Source: Nectonema munidae
Taxonomy: Eukaryota; Nematomorpha; Nectonematoida; Nectonematidae
Assembly: GCA_030549495.1 (NCBI GenBank)
Contig: JAUIRK010000188.1
Coordinates: 111,069-175,068 of the forward strand
Direction: 5' to 3'
DNA length: 64,000 nucleotides
Positions 22,984 to 36,566 of this stretch are shown here, piece by piece (position 1 is the first letter of the stretch; each line of letters starts with the position of its first letter). A program made the translations under genes and the position numbers. The notes under the pieces are model-generated. The model was given only the letters and a program-made list of their open reading frames with translations, was not told the origin of the DNA and did not search any database.

Positions 22984-24378
22984 GTCAGAGAGGGGCGGTG
23001 AAAAATAGGGAATTTAAAAGCGGTGAATAGCCCTTTCAAGGGGGAGAATAAAAGAAAAAAACGGGATTTCAAGGGGGTTAAAAAGTCTTTCAATTGTTTA
23101 TGCCCATCCGTAGCCACTAAATGCCAGTTCAAACCTTATAGTTTGAACCCAAAAGTGGAATTGGTGGGGTTTCAATCACCGAAAACTGTCTTTCACACAG
23201 TGTATGTTATGTAATAATGATCAAATACAAGAGAACTTATAATTTCTAGTAATATAAATTTTAATTCATATTTTGAATAAAGAGCATTGTTAAAAACAAA
23301 AGAAAATGAAATATGCTTTTTAATTTTAAAGAAATTAAAAATTTTACTAAATATTTTTGAAAAATTGAAATATATTTTAAATATTTTATAGATTTGTTCG
23401 CATGGACATTATTGACATCGAGTTAACAAAAATAAAGGACAAATTTTCACTTTTCAAAACTCAAGGCCTTACTTTTGCAACTTATTTTATACCTACCCTT
23501 CTTGAGAAAAAAGAAAGAAAGAAAGAAAAATATTCTTGAGAAAGACCCTTCTCAAGCTTTAATTAGTCTTGAGTGTGCTCAACTACTGAATACCACAGTA
23601 ATTTTTTATTCTAAATTGTACATTTTTTCCAATAAATTCTTTCAATAAAGATAATTAGTTTATTTATTACTATTTTAAATTTATATTTTTAATAAAACAA
23701 GGTTTTTATTTTATTAGTATTAATATTCTGATTTCTATAAAAGATAACCACTATAGATCATTTTTAAATATGTAAGGTGTTAATAATAGTCTATTTTCTT
23801 AAAACTAAGTTATTTAGTTAAAATTTTTTTCTTAATTGTATTACTTTAAAATTTTAATTATTAATTTTTAAAAGATTTCATTAGATTTATACAAATTTAT
23901 TTTTAATTTAAATAAACACATCTATCTACTTTTGATTAAGATTTTTTATAGTTAACGATAAATTATTCTCATAATAATAGTCTATTTTCTTAAAACTAAG
24001 TTATTTAGTTAAAATTTTTTTCTTAATTGTATTACTTTAAAATTTTAATTATTAAGTTTTAAAAGATTTCATTAGATTTGTACAAATTTATTTTTAATTT
24101 AAATAAACGCATCTATCTACTTTTGATTAAGATTCTATATAGTTAACGATAAATTATTCTCATATTTTATTTTATATTGTCCAATAATTTGGATGATAAT
24201 CTAATTTGCTAATTCATTTATTATGTAAATTATATCTTTGCGTGTAAAATTGATCTTTATATCTACTAATGATTCTTCTGTGGGATATCAATAATTATTA
24301 GGTGTACCAATAATGTTTACAGTGGTAACAATTTACGGGAGGTACCCATCATTTTTTCAGTACGAATAATCTTTGAAT
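22984..24378. repeat. AT-rich module, copy 2 (1,395 bp)
   Basis: Same module as 19678-21068, with (GAAA)4 at 23513-23528 and the 191-bp duplication at 23781-24163. By eye it carries about six private substitutions, for example AAAGCGGTG near 23010, TGCCCATCC near 23101 and GATTCTATATAG near 24131. Its start lies 3,306 bp after the start of copy 1. Confidence 0.93.
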
Positions 24379-26292
24379 AAACATGCAGGCACAAACAGGG
24401 GACACCTAAACACATGCAGGCACAAATGGAGCAATTAAACAGATTCAGTCACAAAAAGGTTACACTTTAACACAAACAAGCACCAACAGGGGCACTCAAA
24501 CACAGGCAGCCATAAACAGGGAGCACTTAAACAACATTCAGGCACCAACAGGGAGCACTTAAACAGATTCAGGCACTAACACAGGCAAGCACAAGCTGAG
24601 GGCACTCAAACACAGGAGGGCAAAAGCAGGAAGCACTCAAGCAAAAACAGGGAGCACTCAAACACAGGCAGGAACAAACGAGGAGGACTCAATCAACAGG
24701 AAGCACCCAAATACGGTCAGGCACAAACAATAAGCAATCAGAAACAGGGAGCACTTAAACAGGCAGGCTCTCAAATAGGGAGAACCCAACATACGCAAGC
24801 ACAAACAAGGTGGAATTAAACACAAACAGCGAGCACTTAGACACAGGCAGGCGCAAACAGGTAACACTCAAACGCAGGCAGTTACAAACAAAGAGCACTC
24901 AAACACAGGCATTAACAAACAACGAGGGCAAGGAGAAAAGGGAGCACTTAAACAAAGGCAGGCACTCAAACACAGGCAGGCAAAAACAGGGTGGACTTAA
25001 CCACATGCAAGCACTTAAACAGATTTAAGCACAAAAAGGGAACACTTAAACACAGGCAAGTACCAACAGAGGGCCATCAAACACACATAGGCAAAATAGG
25101 GAGCACTCAAACACAGGCAGGAACAAACAACGAGCACTCTATCAACAGGGAGCACTCAAACACAGGTAGGCACAAACAAGGAGCACTTAAACACAGGTAG
25201 GACTTAAACAATAATCAAGCAGAAACAAGGAGCACTTAAACACAGGCAGGCACTCAAACAGGGAGAACCCAACACACGCAGGCACAAACAGGGCTGACTT
25301 AAACAGAGACAGGCACAAAAAGGGAGCACTTTAACACAGGCAAACACCAACAGGGGGCATTCAAACACAAGCAGGCATAAACAAAATGGGGCACTATAAC
25401 ACAGGCAGACACAAACAAGGAGCACAAACACAGGCAGGCTCAAAAAGGGAGCACTCAAACAAGGCAGAGCACCAGGGGCGACACAGGCTGGCACAAACAG
25501 GGTGGAACACTTAAACAGATGCAACAAAAGGAGCACTTAAACAGATTTGAGGCACAAAAAGGGAGCACTTTAACACAGGCAAGCACCAACAGAGGCCACT
25601 CAAAAAAGAAGCAAAACAGGAGCACATACAGGCAAAAACAGGGAGCACTCAAACACAGGCAGGAACAAATGAGGAGCACTCAATCAACAGGGCAAACACG
25701 GTTAGGCACAAACAAGGAGCACTTAAACACAGGTAGGACTTAAACAATAAGCAAGCAGAAACAGGGAGCACTTAAACACAGGCAAGCTCAAACAGGGAGA
25801 ACCCAACATACGCAAGCACAATCAAGGTAGAATTAAACACAGACAGGCACAAACAGGTAGCACTTAAACAGAGACAGGCACAAAAAGAGACCACTTTTGC
25901 ACACGTAAGCACCAACAGGGGGCATTCAAACACAGGAAGGCAAAAACAGGAGGCACTTAAACATGGGGCACTATAACACAGGCAAACACAAACAAGTAGC
26001 ACTCTAACACAGGTAAATCAGGGAGCACATATAGGGGAAACTTAAACACAGGGAGGCACAAACAAGGGAAACTTAAACACATGCAAGCACAAACAGGGAG
26101 CACTTAAATAGATTCAGGCACAAAAAGGGAGCACTTTAAACAGGCAAGCACCAACAGAGGGCACTCAAACACAGGAAGGCACAAACAGGGAACACCTAAA
26201 CACAGGAAGGCATAAACAAGGAGCACAAGCACAGGTAGGACTTAAATAATAGGCAAGCAGAAACAGGGAGCACTTAAACACAGGCAGGCACA
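24379..26292 (+). repeat. 31-bp array segment between module copies 2 and 3
   Basis: 1,914 bp of array. It begins and ends like the segment between copies 1 and 2, but its middle (about 25380-25700) has a different block content and a dense cluster of small deletions not shared with sister copies. Confidence 0.9.
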
Positions 26293-27691
26293 GTCAGAGA
26301 GGGGCGGTGAAAAATAGGGAATTTAAAAGGGGTGAATAGCCCTTTCAAGGGGGAGAACAAAAGAAAAAAACGGGATTTCAAGGGGGTTAAAAAGTCTTTC
26401 AATTGTTTATGCTCATCCGTAGCCACTAAATGCCAGTTCAAACCTTATAGTTTGAACCCAAAAGTGGAATTGGTGGGGTTTCAATCACCGAAAACTGTCT
26501 TTCACACAGTGTATGTTATGTAATAATGATCAAATACAAGAGAACTTATAATTTCTAGTAATATAAATTTTAATTCATATTTTGAATAAAGAGCATTGTT
26601 AAAAACAAAAGAAAATGAAATATGCTTTTTAATTTTAAAGAAATTAAAAATTTTACTAAATATTTTTGAAAAATTGAAATATATTTTAAATATTTTATAA
26701 ATTTGTTCGCATGGACATTATTGACATCGAGTTAACAAAAATAAAGGACAAATTTTCACTTTTCAAAACTCAAGGCCTTACTTTTGCAACTTATTTTATA
26801 CCTACCCTTCTTGAGAAAAAAGAAAGAAAGAAAGAAAGAAAAATATTCTTGAGAAAGACCCTTCTCAAGCTTTAATTAGTCTTGAGTGTGCTCAACTACT
26901 GAATACTACAGTAATTTTTTATTCTAAATTGTACATTTTTTCCAAAAAATTCTTTCAATAAAGATAATTAGTTTATTTATTACTATTTTAAATTTATATT
27001 TTTAATAAAACAAGGTTTTTATTTTATTAGTATTAATATTCTGATTTCTATAAAAGATAACCACTATAGATCATTTTTAAATATGTAAGGTGTTAATAAT
27101 AGTCTATTTTCTTAAAACTAAGTTATTTAGTTAAAATTTTTTTCTTAATTGTATTACTTTAAAATTTTAATTATTAATTTTTAAAAGATTTCATTAGATT
27201 TATACAAATTTATTTTTAATTTAAATAAACACATCTATCTACTTTTGATTAAGATTTTTTATAGTTAACGATAAATTATTCTCATAATAATAGTCTATTT
27301 TCTTAAAACTAAGTTATTTAGTTAAAATTTTTTTCTTAATTGTATTACTTTAAAATTTTAATTATTAAGTTTTAAAAGATTTCATTAGATTTGTACAAAT
27401 TTATTTTTAATTTAAATAAACGCATCTATCTACTTTTGATTAAGATTTTATATAGTTAACGATAAATTATTCTCATATTTTATTTTATATTGTCCAATAA
27501 TTTGGATGATAATCTAATTTGCTAATTTATTTATTATGTAAATTATATCTTTGCGTGTAAAATTGATCTTTATATCTACTAATGATTCTTCTGTGGGATA
27601 TCAATAATTATTAGGTGTACCAATAATGTTTACAGTGGTAACAATTTACGGGAGGTACCCATCATCTTTTCAGTACGAATAATCTTTGAAT
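26293..27691. repeat. AT-rich module, copy 3 (1,399 bp)
   Basis: Same module with (GAAA)5 at 26822-26841 and the 191-bp duplication from 27094. By eye it has about three private substitutions, for example ATACTACAG near 26905 and CCAAAAAATTC near 26943. Lengths of the three copies (1391, 1395, 1399) differ by exactly the GAAA steps. Confidence 0.93.
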
Positions 27692-29941
27692 AAACATGCA
27701 GGCACAAACAGGGGACACCTAAACACATGCAGGCACAAATGGAGCAATTAAACAGATTCAGTCACAAAAAGGTTGCACTTTAACACAAACAAGCACCAAC
27801 AGGGGCACTCAAACACAGGCAGGCATAAACAGGGAGCACTTAAACAACATTCAGGCACCAACAGGGAGCACTTAAACAGATTCAGGCACTAACACAGGCA
27901 AGCACAAGCTGAGGGCACTCAAACACAGGAGGGCAAAAGCAGGAAGCACTCAAGCAAAAACAGGGAGCACTCAAACACAGGCAGGAACAAACGAGGAGCA
28001 CTCAATCAACAGGAAGCACCCAAATACGGTCAGGCACAAACAATAAGCAATCAGAAACAGGGAGCACTTAAACAGGCAGGCTCTCAAATAGGGAGAACCC
28101 AACATACGCAAGCACAAACAAGGTGGAATTAAACACAAACAGCGAGCACTTAGACACAGGCAGGCGCAAACAGGTAACACTCAAACGCAGGCAGTTACAA
28201 ACAAAGAGCACTCAAACACAGGCATTAACAAACAACGAGGGCAAGGAGAAAAGGGAGCACTTAAACAAAGGCAGGCACTCAAACACAGGGAGCACTCGAC
28301 ACAGGCAGGCACAAACAGGGTGGACTTAACCACATGCAAGCACTTAAACAGATTTAAGCACAAAAAGGGAACACTTAAACACAGGCAAGTACCAACAGAG
28401 GGCCATCAAACACACATAGGCAAAATAGGGAGCACTCAAACACAGGCAGGAACAAACAACGAGCACTCTATCAACAGGGAGCACTCAAACACAGGCACAA
28501 ACAAGGAGCACTTAAACACAGGTAGGACTTAAACAATAGTCAAGCAGAAACAAAGAGCACTTAAACACAGGCAGGCACTCAAACAGGGAGAACCCAACAC
28601 ACGCAGGCACAAACAGGGTTGACTTAAACACAGGGAGCACTTAAACAGAGACAGGCACAAAAAGGGAGCACTTTAACACAGGCAAACACCAACAGGGGGC
28701 ATTCAAACACAAGCAGGCATAAACAGGAGGCACTCAAACATGGGGCACTATAACACAGGCAGACACAAACAAGGAGCATTCAAACACAGGCAGGCTCAAA
28801 AAGGGAGCACTCAAACAGAGCGAGCACCCGACACAGGCAGGCACAAACAGGGTGGACTTAACCACATGCAAGCACTTAAACAGATTTAGGCACAAAAAGG
28901 GAACACTTAAACACAGGCAAGTACCAACAGAGGGCACTCAAACACACACAGGCAAAATAGGGAGCACTCAAACACAGGCAAAATAGGGAACACTCAAACA
29001 CAAACACAGGCAGGCACTCAAACAGGGGAACCCAACACACGCAGGCACTCAAACAGGGGAACCCAACACACGCAGGCACTCAAACAGGGGAACCCAACAC
29101 ACGCAGACACAAATAGGGTTGACTTAAACACATTCAGGCACAAATAAGGAGCACTTAAACAGAGACAGGCACAAAAAGGGAGCACTTTAACACAGGCATA
29201 AACAGGAGGCACTCAAACATGGGGCACTATAACACAGGCAAACACAAACACGGAGCACTCAAACACAGGCAGGTTCAAACAAGGCCTCAAACAGCTAAAA
29301 CCCAACACACGCAGGTACAAACAGGGTGGACTTAAATACAGGCAGGCACAAACAGGGAGCACTTAAACAGATTCAGGCTCAAAAAGAGAGTACTTTAACA
29401 CAGACAAGCACCAACAAGGGGCATTCAAACACAGAAAGGCACAAGCAGGCAAAAACAAGAGGGACTCAAACATGGGACACTATAACACAGGCAGACACAA
29501 ATAAGGAGCACTCAAACACAGGCAGGTTCAAACAGGGAGCACTCAAACACAGGCAGGCACAAACAGGGAACACTAAAACACAGGCAGGCCCTAACAGGGA
29601 GGATTTAAACACATGCAGGCACAAACAGGGAAAACTTAAACACATGCAAGCACAAACAGGTAGCACTTAAACAAATTCAGGCAGAAAAAGGGAGCACTTT
29701 AAAACAGGTAAACACCTACAGGGGCCACACAAACACAGGAACGCACAAACACAGGCAGGCACAAACAGAACGCACTCAAACACAGGCAGGCGGCACTCAA
29801 GCACGGACAACCACAAACAGGCAGCACTCAAACAACAGGAGGCACTCAAACAGAGGGAGGCACAAACATAGGGCACTATAACACAGGCAGACACAAACAA
29901 GGAGCACTCAAACACAGAAAGGCTCAAACAGGGAGCACTCA

Positions 29942-32900
29942 AACACAGGCAGGCACAAACAGGGTTGACTTAAACACAGGCAGGCGCAAAAAGTGAGCAC
30001 TTTAACACAGGCAAGCACCAACAGGGGGCATTCAAAAACAAGCAGGCATAAACAGGCAGACACAAACAAGGAGCACTCAAACATAGGCAGGCTCAAAAAG
30101 GGGCACTCAAACGCAGGCACAAACACGGAGGACTTAAACACAGGCTGGCACAACAAGGAACACTTAAACACATGCAAGCTCAAACAGGGAACACTTAAAC
30201 AGATTCAGCACAAAAGGGAACACTTTAACACAAGCAAGCACCAACAGAGGGCACTCAAACACACGAAGCACATACAGGCAAAAACAGGGAGCACTCAAAC
30301 AAAGGCAGGAACAAACGACGAGCACTCAATCAACAGGGAGGACCCAAACACGGTCAGGCACAAACAAGGGGCACTTAATGACAGGTAGAACTTAAACAGT
30401 AAGCAAGAAGAAACAGGGACCACTTAAACACAGGCAGGCACTCAAATAGGAAGAACCCAACATACGCAAGCACAAACAAGGTAGAATTAAACACAGGCAG
30501 GCACAAACAGCTAGCACTTAGACATAGGCAGGTGCAAACAGGTAACACTCAAACGCAGGAGGTTACAAACAGAGAGCACTCAAACACAGGCATTAACAAA
30601 CAACGAGCACTAAATCAACAGGGAGCATCCAAACACAGTCAGACACAAGCAACGAGGGCAAGGAGAAAAGGGAGCACTTAAACACAGGCAGGCACTCAAA
30701 CACAGCGAGCACCCGACACAGGCAGGCACAAACAAAGTGGACTTAACGACATGCAAGCACTTAAACAGATTTAAGCACAAAAAGGGAACACTTAAACACA
30801 GGCAAGTACCAACAGAGGGCACTCAAACACACACAGGCAAAATAGGGAGCACTCAAACACAAGCAAAATAGGGAGCACTCAAACACAGGCAGGAACAAAC
30901 AACGAGCACTCTATTAACAGGGAGCACTCAAACACAGGCAGGCACAAACAAGGAGCACTTCACAGGTAGGACTTAAACAATAGTCAAGCAGAAACAAGGA
31001 GCACTTAAACACAGGCAGGCACTCAAACAGGGAGAACCCAACACACGCAGGCACAAACAGGGTTGACTTAAACACAGGCAGGCACAAACAGGGAGCACTT
31101 AAACAGAGACAGGCACAAAAAGGGAGCACTTTAACACAGGCAAGCACCAACAGAGGGCACTCAAACACAGGAAGGCACAAACAGGAAGCACATACAGGCA
31201 AAAACAGGGAGCACTCAAACACAGGCAGGAACAAATGACGAGCACTCAATCAAAAGGAACACCCAAACATGATCAGGCACAAACAAGGAGCACTTAAACA
31301 CAGGTAGGACTTAAACAATAAGCAAGCAGAAACAGGGGGCACTTAAACACAAGCAGGCACTTAAACACAGTCAAGCTCAAACAGGCAGAACCCAACATAT
31401 GCAAGCACAAATAATGTGGAATTAAACACAGGCAGGCAAAAACAGCGAGCACTTAAACACATGCAGGCGCAAATAGGTAACACTCAAACGCAGGCAGTTA
31501 CAAACAGAGAACACTCAAACACAGGCATTAACAAACAACGAGCACTAAATCAACAGGCAGCATCCAAACACAGTCAGACACAAACAACGAGGGCAAGGAG
31601 AAAAGGGAGCACTTAAACACAGCCAGGCACTCAAACACAGTGAGCACCCGGCACAGGCAGGTACAAACAGGGTGGACTTAACCACATGCAAGCACTTAAA
31701 CAGATTTAAGCACAAAAAGGGAACACTTAAACACAGGTAAGTACCAACAGAGGGCCCTCAAACACACACAGACAAAATAGGGAGCACTCAAACACAGGCA
31801 GGAACAAACAACGAGCACTCTATCAAAAGGGAGCACTCAAACACAGGCAGGCACAAACAAGGAGCACTTAAACACAGGTAGGACTTAAACAATAGTCAAA
31901 CAGAAACAAAGAGCACTTAAACACAGGCAGGCATTCAAACAGGGGAACCCAACACACGCAGGCACAAATAGGGTTGACTTAAACACATTCAGGCACAAAC
32001 AGGGAGCACTTAAACCAAAACAGGCACAAAAAGGGAGCACTTTAACACAGGCAAACACAATCAGGCATAAACAGGAGGCACTCAAACATGGGGCACTATA
32101 ACACAGGCAAACACAAACACGGAGCATTCAAACGCAGGCAGGTTCAAACAAAGGCTCAAACAGGGAAAACCCAACACACGCAGGTACAAATAGGGTGGAC
32201 TTAAACACAGGCAGGCACAAACAGGGAGCACTTAAACAGATTCAGGCTCAAAAAGAAAGTACTTTAACACAGGCAAGCACCAACTAGGGGCATTCAAACA
32301 CAGGAAGGCACAAGCAGGCAAAAACAAGAGGGACTCAAACATGGGACACTATAACACAGGCAGACACAAATAAGGAGCACTCAAACACAGGCAGGTTCAA
32401 ACAGGGAGCACTCAAACACAGGCAGGCTCAAACAGGGAGCACTCAAACACAGACAGGCGCAAACAGGGAGGATTTAAACACATGCAAGCACAAACAGGTA
32501 GCACTTAAACAAATTCAGGCAGAAAAAGGGAGCACTTTTAAACAGGTAAACACCTACAGGGGACACACAAACACAGGAACGCACAAACACAGGAACGCAC
32601 AAACACAGGCAGGCACAAACAGAACGCACTCAAACACAGGCAGGCACAAATATGGGGCACTCAAGCACGGAAAGACACAAACAGGGAGCACTCAAACAAC
32701 AGGAGGCACTCAAACAGAGGCAGGCACAAACATAGGGCACTATAACACAGGCAGACACAAACAAAGAGCACTCAAACACAGGAAGGCTCAAACATGGAGC
32801 ACTCAAACACAGCCAGGCACAAACAGGGTTGACTTAAACAAAGGCAGGCGCAAAAAGGGAACACTTTAACACAGGCAAACACCAACATTGGGCATTCAAA

Positions 32901-35900
32901 AACAAGCAGGCATAAACAGGAGGCACTCAAACATGGGGCCCTATAACACAGGCAGACACAAACAAGGAGCACTCAAACACAGGCAGGCACAAACAGGGAG
33001 CACTCAAACACAGGCAGGCACAAACAGGGAGGACTTAAACACAGGCTGGCACAAACAGGGAACACTTAAACACATGCAAGCTCAAACAGGGAGCACTTAA
33101 ACAGATTCAGACACAAAAAGGGAGCAATTTAACACAGGCAAGCACCAACAGAGGGCACTCAAACACAGGAAGGCACAAACAGGAAGCACATACAGGCAAA
33201 AACAGGGAGCACTCAAACACAGGCAGGAACAAATGACGAGCACTCAATCAACAGGAAGCACCCAAACACGATCAGGCACAAACAAGGAGCAGTTAAACAC
33301 AGGTCGGATTTAAACAATAAGCAAGCAGAAACAGGGAGCACTTAAACACAGGCAGGCACTCAAACACAGTCAAGCTCAAACAGGGAGAACCCAACATATG
33401 CAAGCACAAATAAGGTGGATTTATACACAGGCAGGCATAAACAGCGAGCACTTAAACACATGCAGGCGCAAATAGGTAACAATCAAACGCAGTAAGTTAC
33501 AAACAGAGAAAACTCAAACACAGGCATTAACAAACAACGAGCACTCAATCAACAGGGAGCATCTAAACACAGTTAGACACAAACAACGAGGGCAAGGAGA
33601 AACAGGGAGCACCTAAACACAGGCAGGCACTCAAACAGGGAGAACCCAACACACGCAGGCACAAACAGGGTTGACTTAAACACAGGCAGGCACAAACAGG
33701 GAGCACTTAAACAGAGAAAGGCACAAGAAGGGAGCACTTTAACAGAGACAAACACCAACAGGGGGCATTCAAACACAAGCAGGCATAAACAGGAGGCACT
33801 CAAACATGGGGCACTATAACACAGGCAGACACAAATAAGGAGCACTTAAACACAGGCAGGTTCAAACAGGGAGCACTCAAACACAGGCAGGCTCAAACAG
33901 GGAGCACTCAAACACAGGCAGGCGCAAACAGGGAGGATTTAAACACATGCAAGCACAAACAGGTAGCACTTAAACAAATTCAGGCAGAAAAAGGGAGCAC
34001 TTTTAAACAGGTAAACACCTACAGGGGACACACAAACACAGGAACGCACAAACACAAGAACGCACAAACACAGGCAGGCACAAACAGAACGCACTCAAAC
34101 ACAGGCAGGCACAAATATGGGGCACTCAAGCACGGAAAGACACAAACAGGGAGCACTCAAACAACAGGAGGCACTCAAACAGAGGCAGGCACAAACATAG
34201 GGCACTATAACACAGGCAGACACAAACAAAGAGCACTCAAACACAGGAAGGCTCAAACATGGAGCACTCAATCACAGCCAGGCACAAACAGGGTTGACTT
34301 AAACAAAGGCAGGCGCAAAAAAAGGGAACACTTTAACACAGGCAAACACCAACATTGGGCATTCAAAAACAAGCAGGCATAAACAGGAGGCACTCAAACA
34401 TGGGGCCCTATAACACAGGCAGACACAAACAAGGAGCACTCAAACACAGGCAGGCACAAACAGGGAGCACTCAAACACAGGCAGGCACAAACAGGGAGGA
34501 CTTAAACACAGGCTGGCACAAACAGGGAACACTTAAACACATGCAAGCTCAAACAGGGAGCACTTAAACAGATTCAGACACAAAAAGGGAGCAATTTAAC
34601 ACAGGCAAGCACCAACAGAGGGCACTCAAACACAGGAAGGCACAAACAGGAAGCACATACAGGCAAAAACAGGGAGCACTCAAACACAGGCAGGAACAAA
34701 TGACGAGCACTCAATCAACAGGAAGCACCCAAACACGATCAGGCACAAACAAGGAGCAGTTAAACACAGGTGGAATTTAAACAATAAGCAAGCAGAAACA
34801 GGGAGCACTTAAACACAGGCAGGCACTCAAACACAGTCAAGCTCAAACAGGGAGAACCCAACATATGCAAGCACAAATAAGGTGGATTTATACACAGGCA
34901 GGCACAAACAGCGAGCACTTAAACACATGCAGGCGCAAATAGGTAACAATCAAACGCAGTAAGTTACAAACAGAGAAAACTCAAACACAGGCATTAACAA
35001 ACAACGAGCACTCAATCAACAGGGAGCATCTAAACACAGTTAGACACAAACAACGAGGGCAAGGAGAAACAGGGAGCACCTAAACACAGGCAGGCACTCA
35101 AACAGGGAGAACCCAACACACGCAGGCACAAACAGGGTTGACTTAAACACAGGCAGGCACAAACAGGGAGCACTTAAACAGAGAAAGGCACAAGAAGGGA
35201 GCACTTTAACAGAGGCAAACACCAACAGGGGGCATTCAAACACAAGCAGGCATAAACAGGAGGCACTCAAACATGGGGCACTATAACACAGGCAGACACA
35301 AACAAGGAGCATTCAAACACAGACAGGCTCAAAAAGGGAGCACTCAAACAGAGCGAGCACCCGACACAGGCAGGCACAAACAGGGTGGACTTAACCACAT
35401 GCAAGCACTTAAACAGATTTAGGCACAAAAAGGGAATACTTAAACACAGGCAAGTACCAACAGAGGGCACTCAAACACACACAGGTAAAATAGGGAGCAC
35501 TCAAACACATGCAAAATAGGGAACACTCAAACACATGCAGGAACAAACAACGAGCACTCTATCAACAAGGAGCACCCAAACACAGGCAGGCACAAACAAG
35601 GAGCACTTAAACACAGGTAGGACTTAAATAATAGTCAAGCAGAAACAAGGAGCACTTAAACACAGGCAGGCACTCAAACAGGGGAACCCAACACACGCAG
35701 GCACTCAAACAGGGGAACCCAACACACGCAGGCACAAATAGGGTTGACTTAAACACATTCAGGCACAAATAGGGAGCACTTAAACAGAGACAGGCACAAA
35801 AAGGGAGCACTTTAACACAGGCATAAACAGGAGGCACTCAAACATGGGGCACTATAACACAGGCAAACACAAACACGGAGCACTCAAACACAGGCAGGTT

Positions 35901-36566
35901 CAAACAAGGCCTCAAACAGCTAAAACCCAACACACGCAGGTACAAACAGGGTGGACTTAAACACAGGCAGGCACAAACAGGGAGCACTTAAACAGATTCA
36001 GGCTCAAAAAGAAAGTACTTTAACACAGGCAAGCACCAACTAGGGGCATTCAAACACAGGAAGGCACAAGCAGGCAAAAACAAGAGGGACTCAAACATGG
36101 GACACTATAACACAGGCAGACACAAATAAGGAGCACTCAAACACAGGCAGGTTCAAACAGGGAGCACTCAAACACAGGCAGGCTCAAACACGGAGCACTC
36201 AAACACAGGCAGGCGCAAACAGGGAGGATTTAAACACAGGCAGGCACAAACAGGGAAAACTTAAACACATGCAAGCACAAAAAGGTAGCACTTAAACAAA
36301 TTCAGGCAGAAAAAGGGAGCACTTTAAAACAGGTAAACACCTACAGGGGCCACACAAACACAGGAATGCACAAACACAGGCAGGCACAAACAGAACGCAC
36401 TCAAACACAGGCAGGCGGCACTCAAGCACGGACAACCACAAACAGGGAGCACTCAAACAACAGGAGGCACTCAAACAGAGGCAAGCACAAACATAGGGCA
36501 CTATAACACAGGCAGACACAAAAAAGGAGCACTCAAACACAGAAAGGCTCAAACAGGGAGCACTCA
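29942..36566 (+). repeat. Super-repeat copy 1 (6,625 bp; one P, two G)
   Basis: Measured between equivalent C-block markers (a GAAAGGCTCAAACAGGGAGC variant). It contains P at about 30822, E at 31416, L at 32127, G at 32888 and 34355, then P at 35470. The starting phase is arbitrary. Confidence 0.8.
32888..35300 (+). repeat. G-block run: one full (1,467 bp) and one partial copy
   Basis: Markers at 32888 and 34355. The second copy leaves the G sequence at about 35300, where the unit AAGGAGCATTCAAACACAG begins a P block. Confidence 0.85.

Noticed and set aside
19717-23214. A 63-codon frame repeated in all three AT-rich modules (19717, 23023, 26332; SPFKGENKRKKRDF...)
   Set aside because: It starts with GTG, has no recognisable domain, and its conservation is explained by the recent triplication of the whole module.
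29993-30388. A 131-codon + strand frame that looks like a glutamine/threonine-rich repeat protein, and similar 114-codon frames at 29326, 50393 and 57016
   Set aside because: They are the translation of the T-poor 31-mer, end wherever CTC becomes CTT, and many such frames start with TTG or GTG. Equivalent blocks break them at different points.
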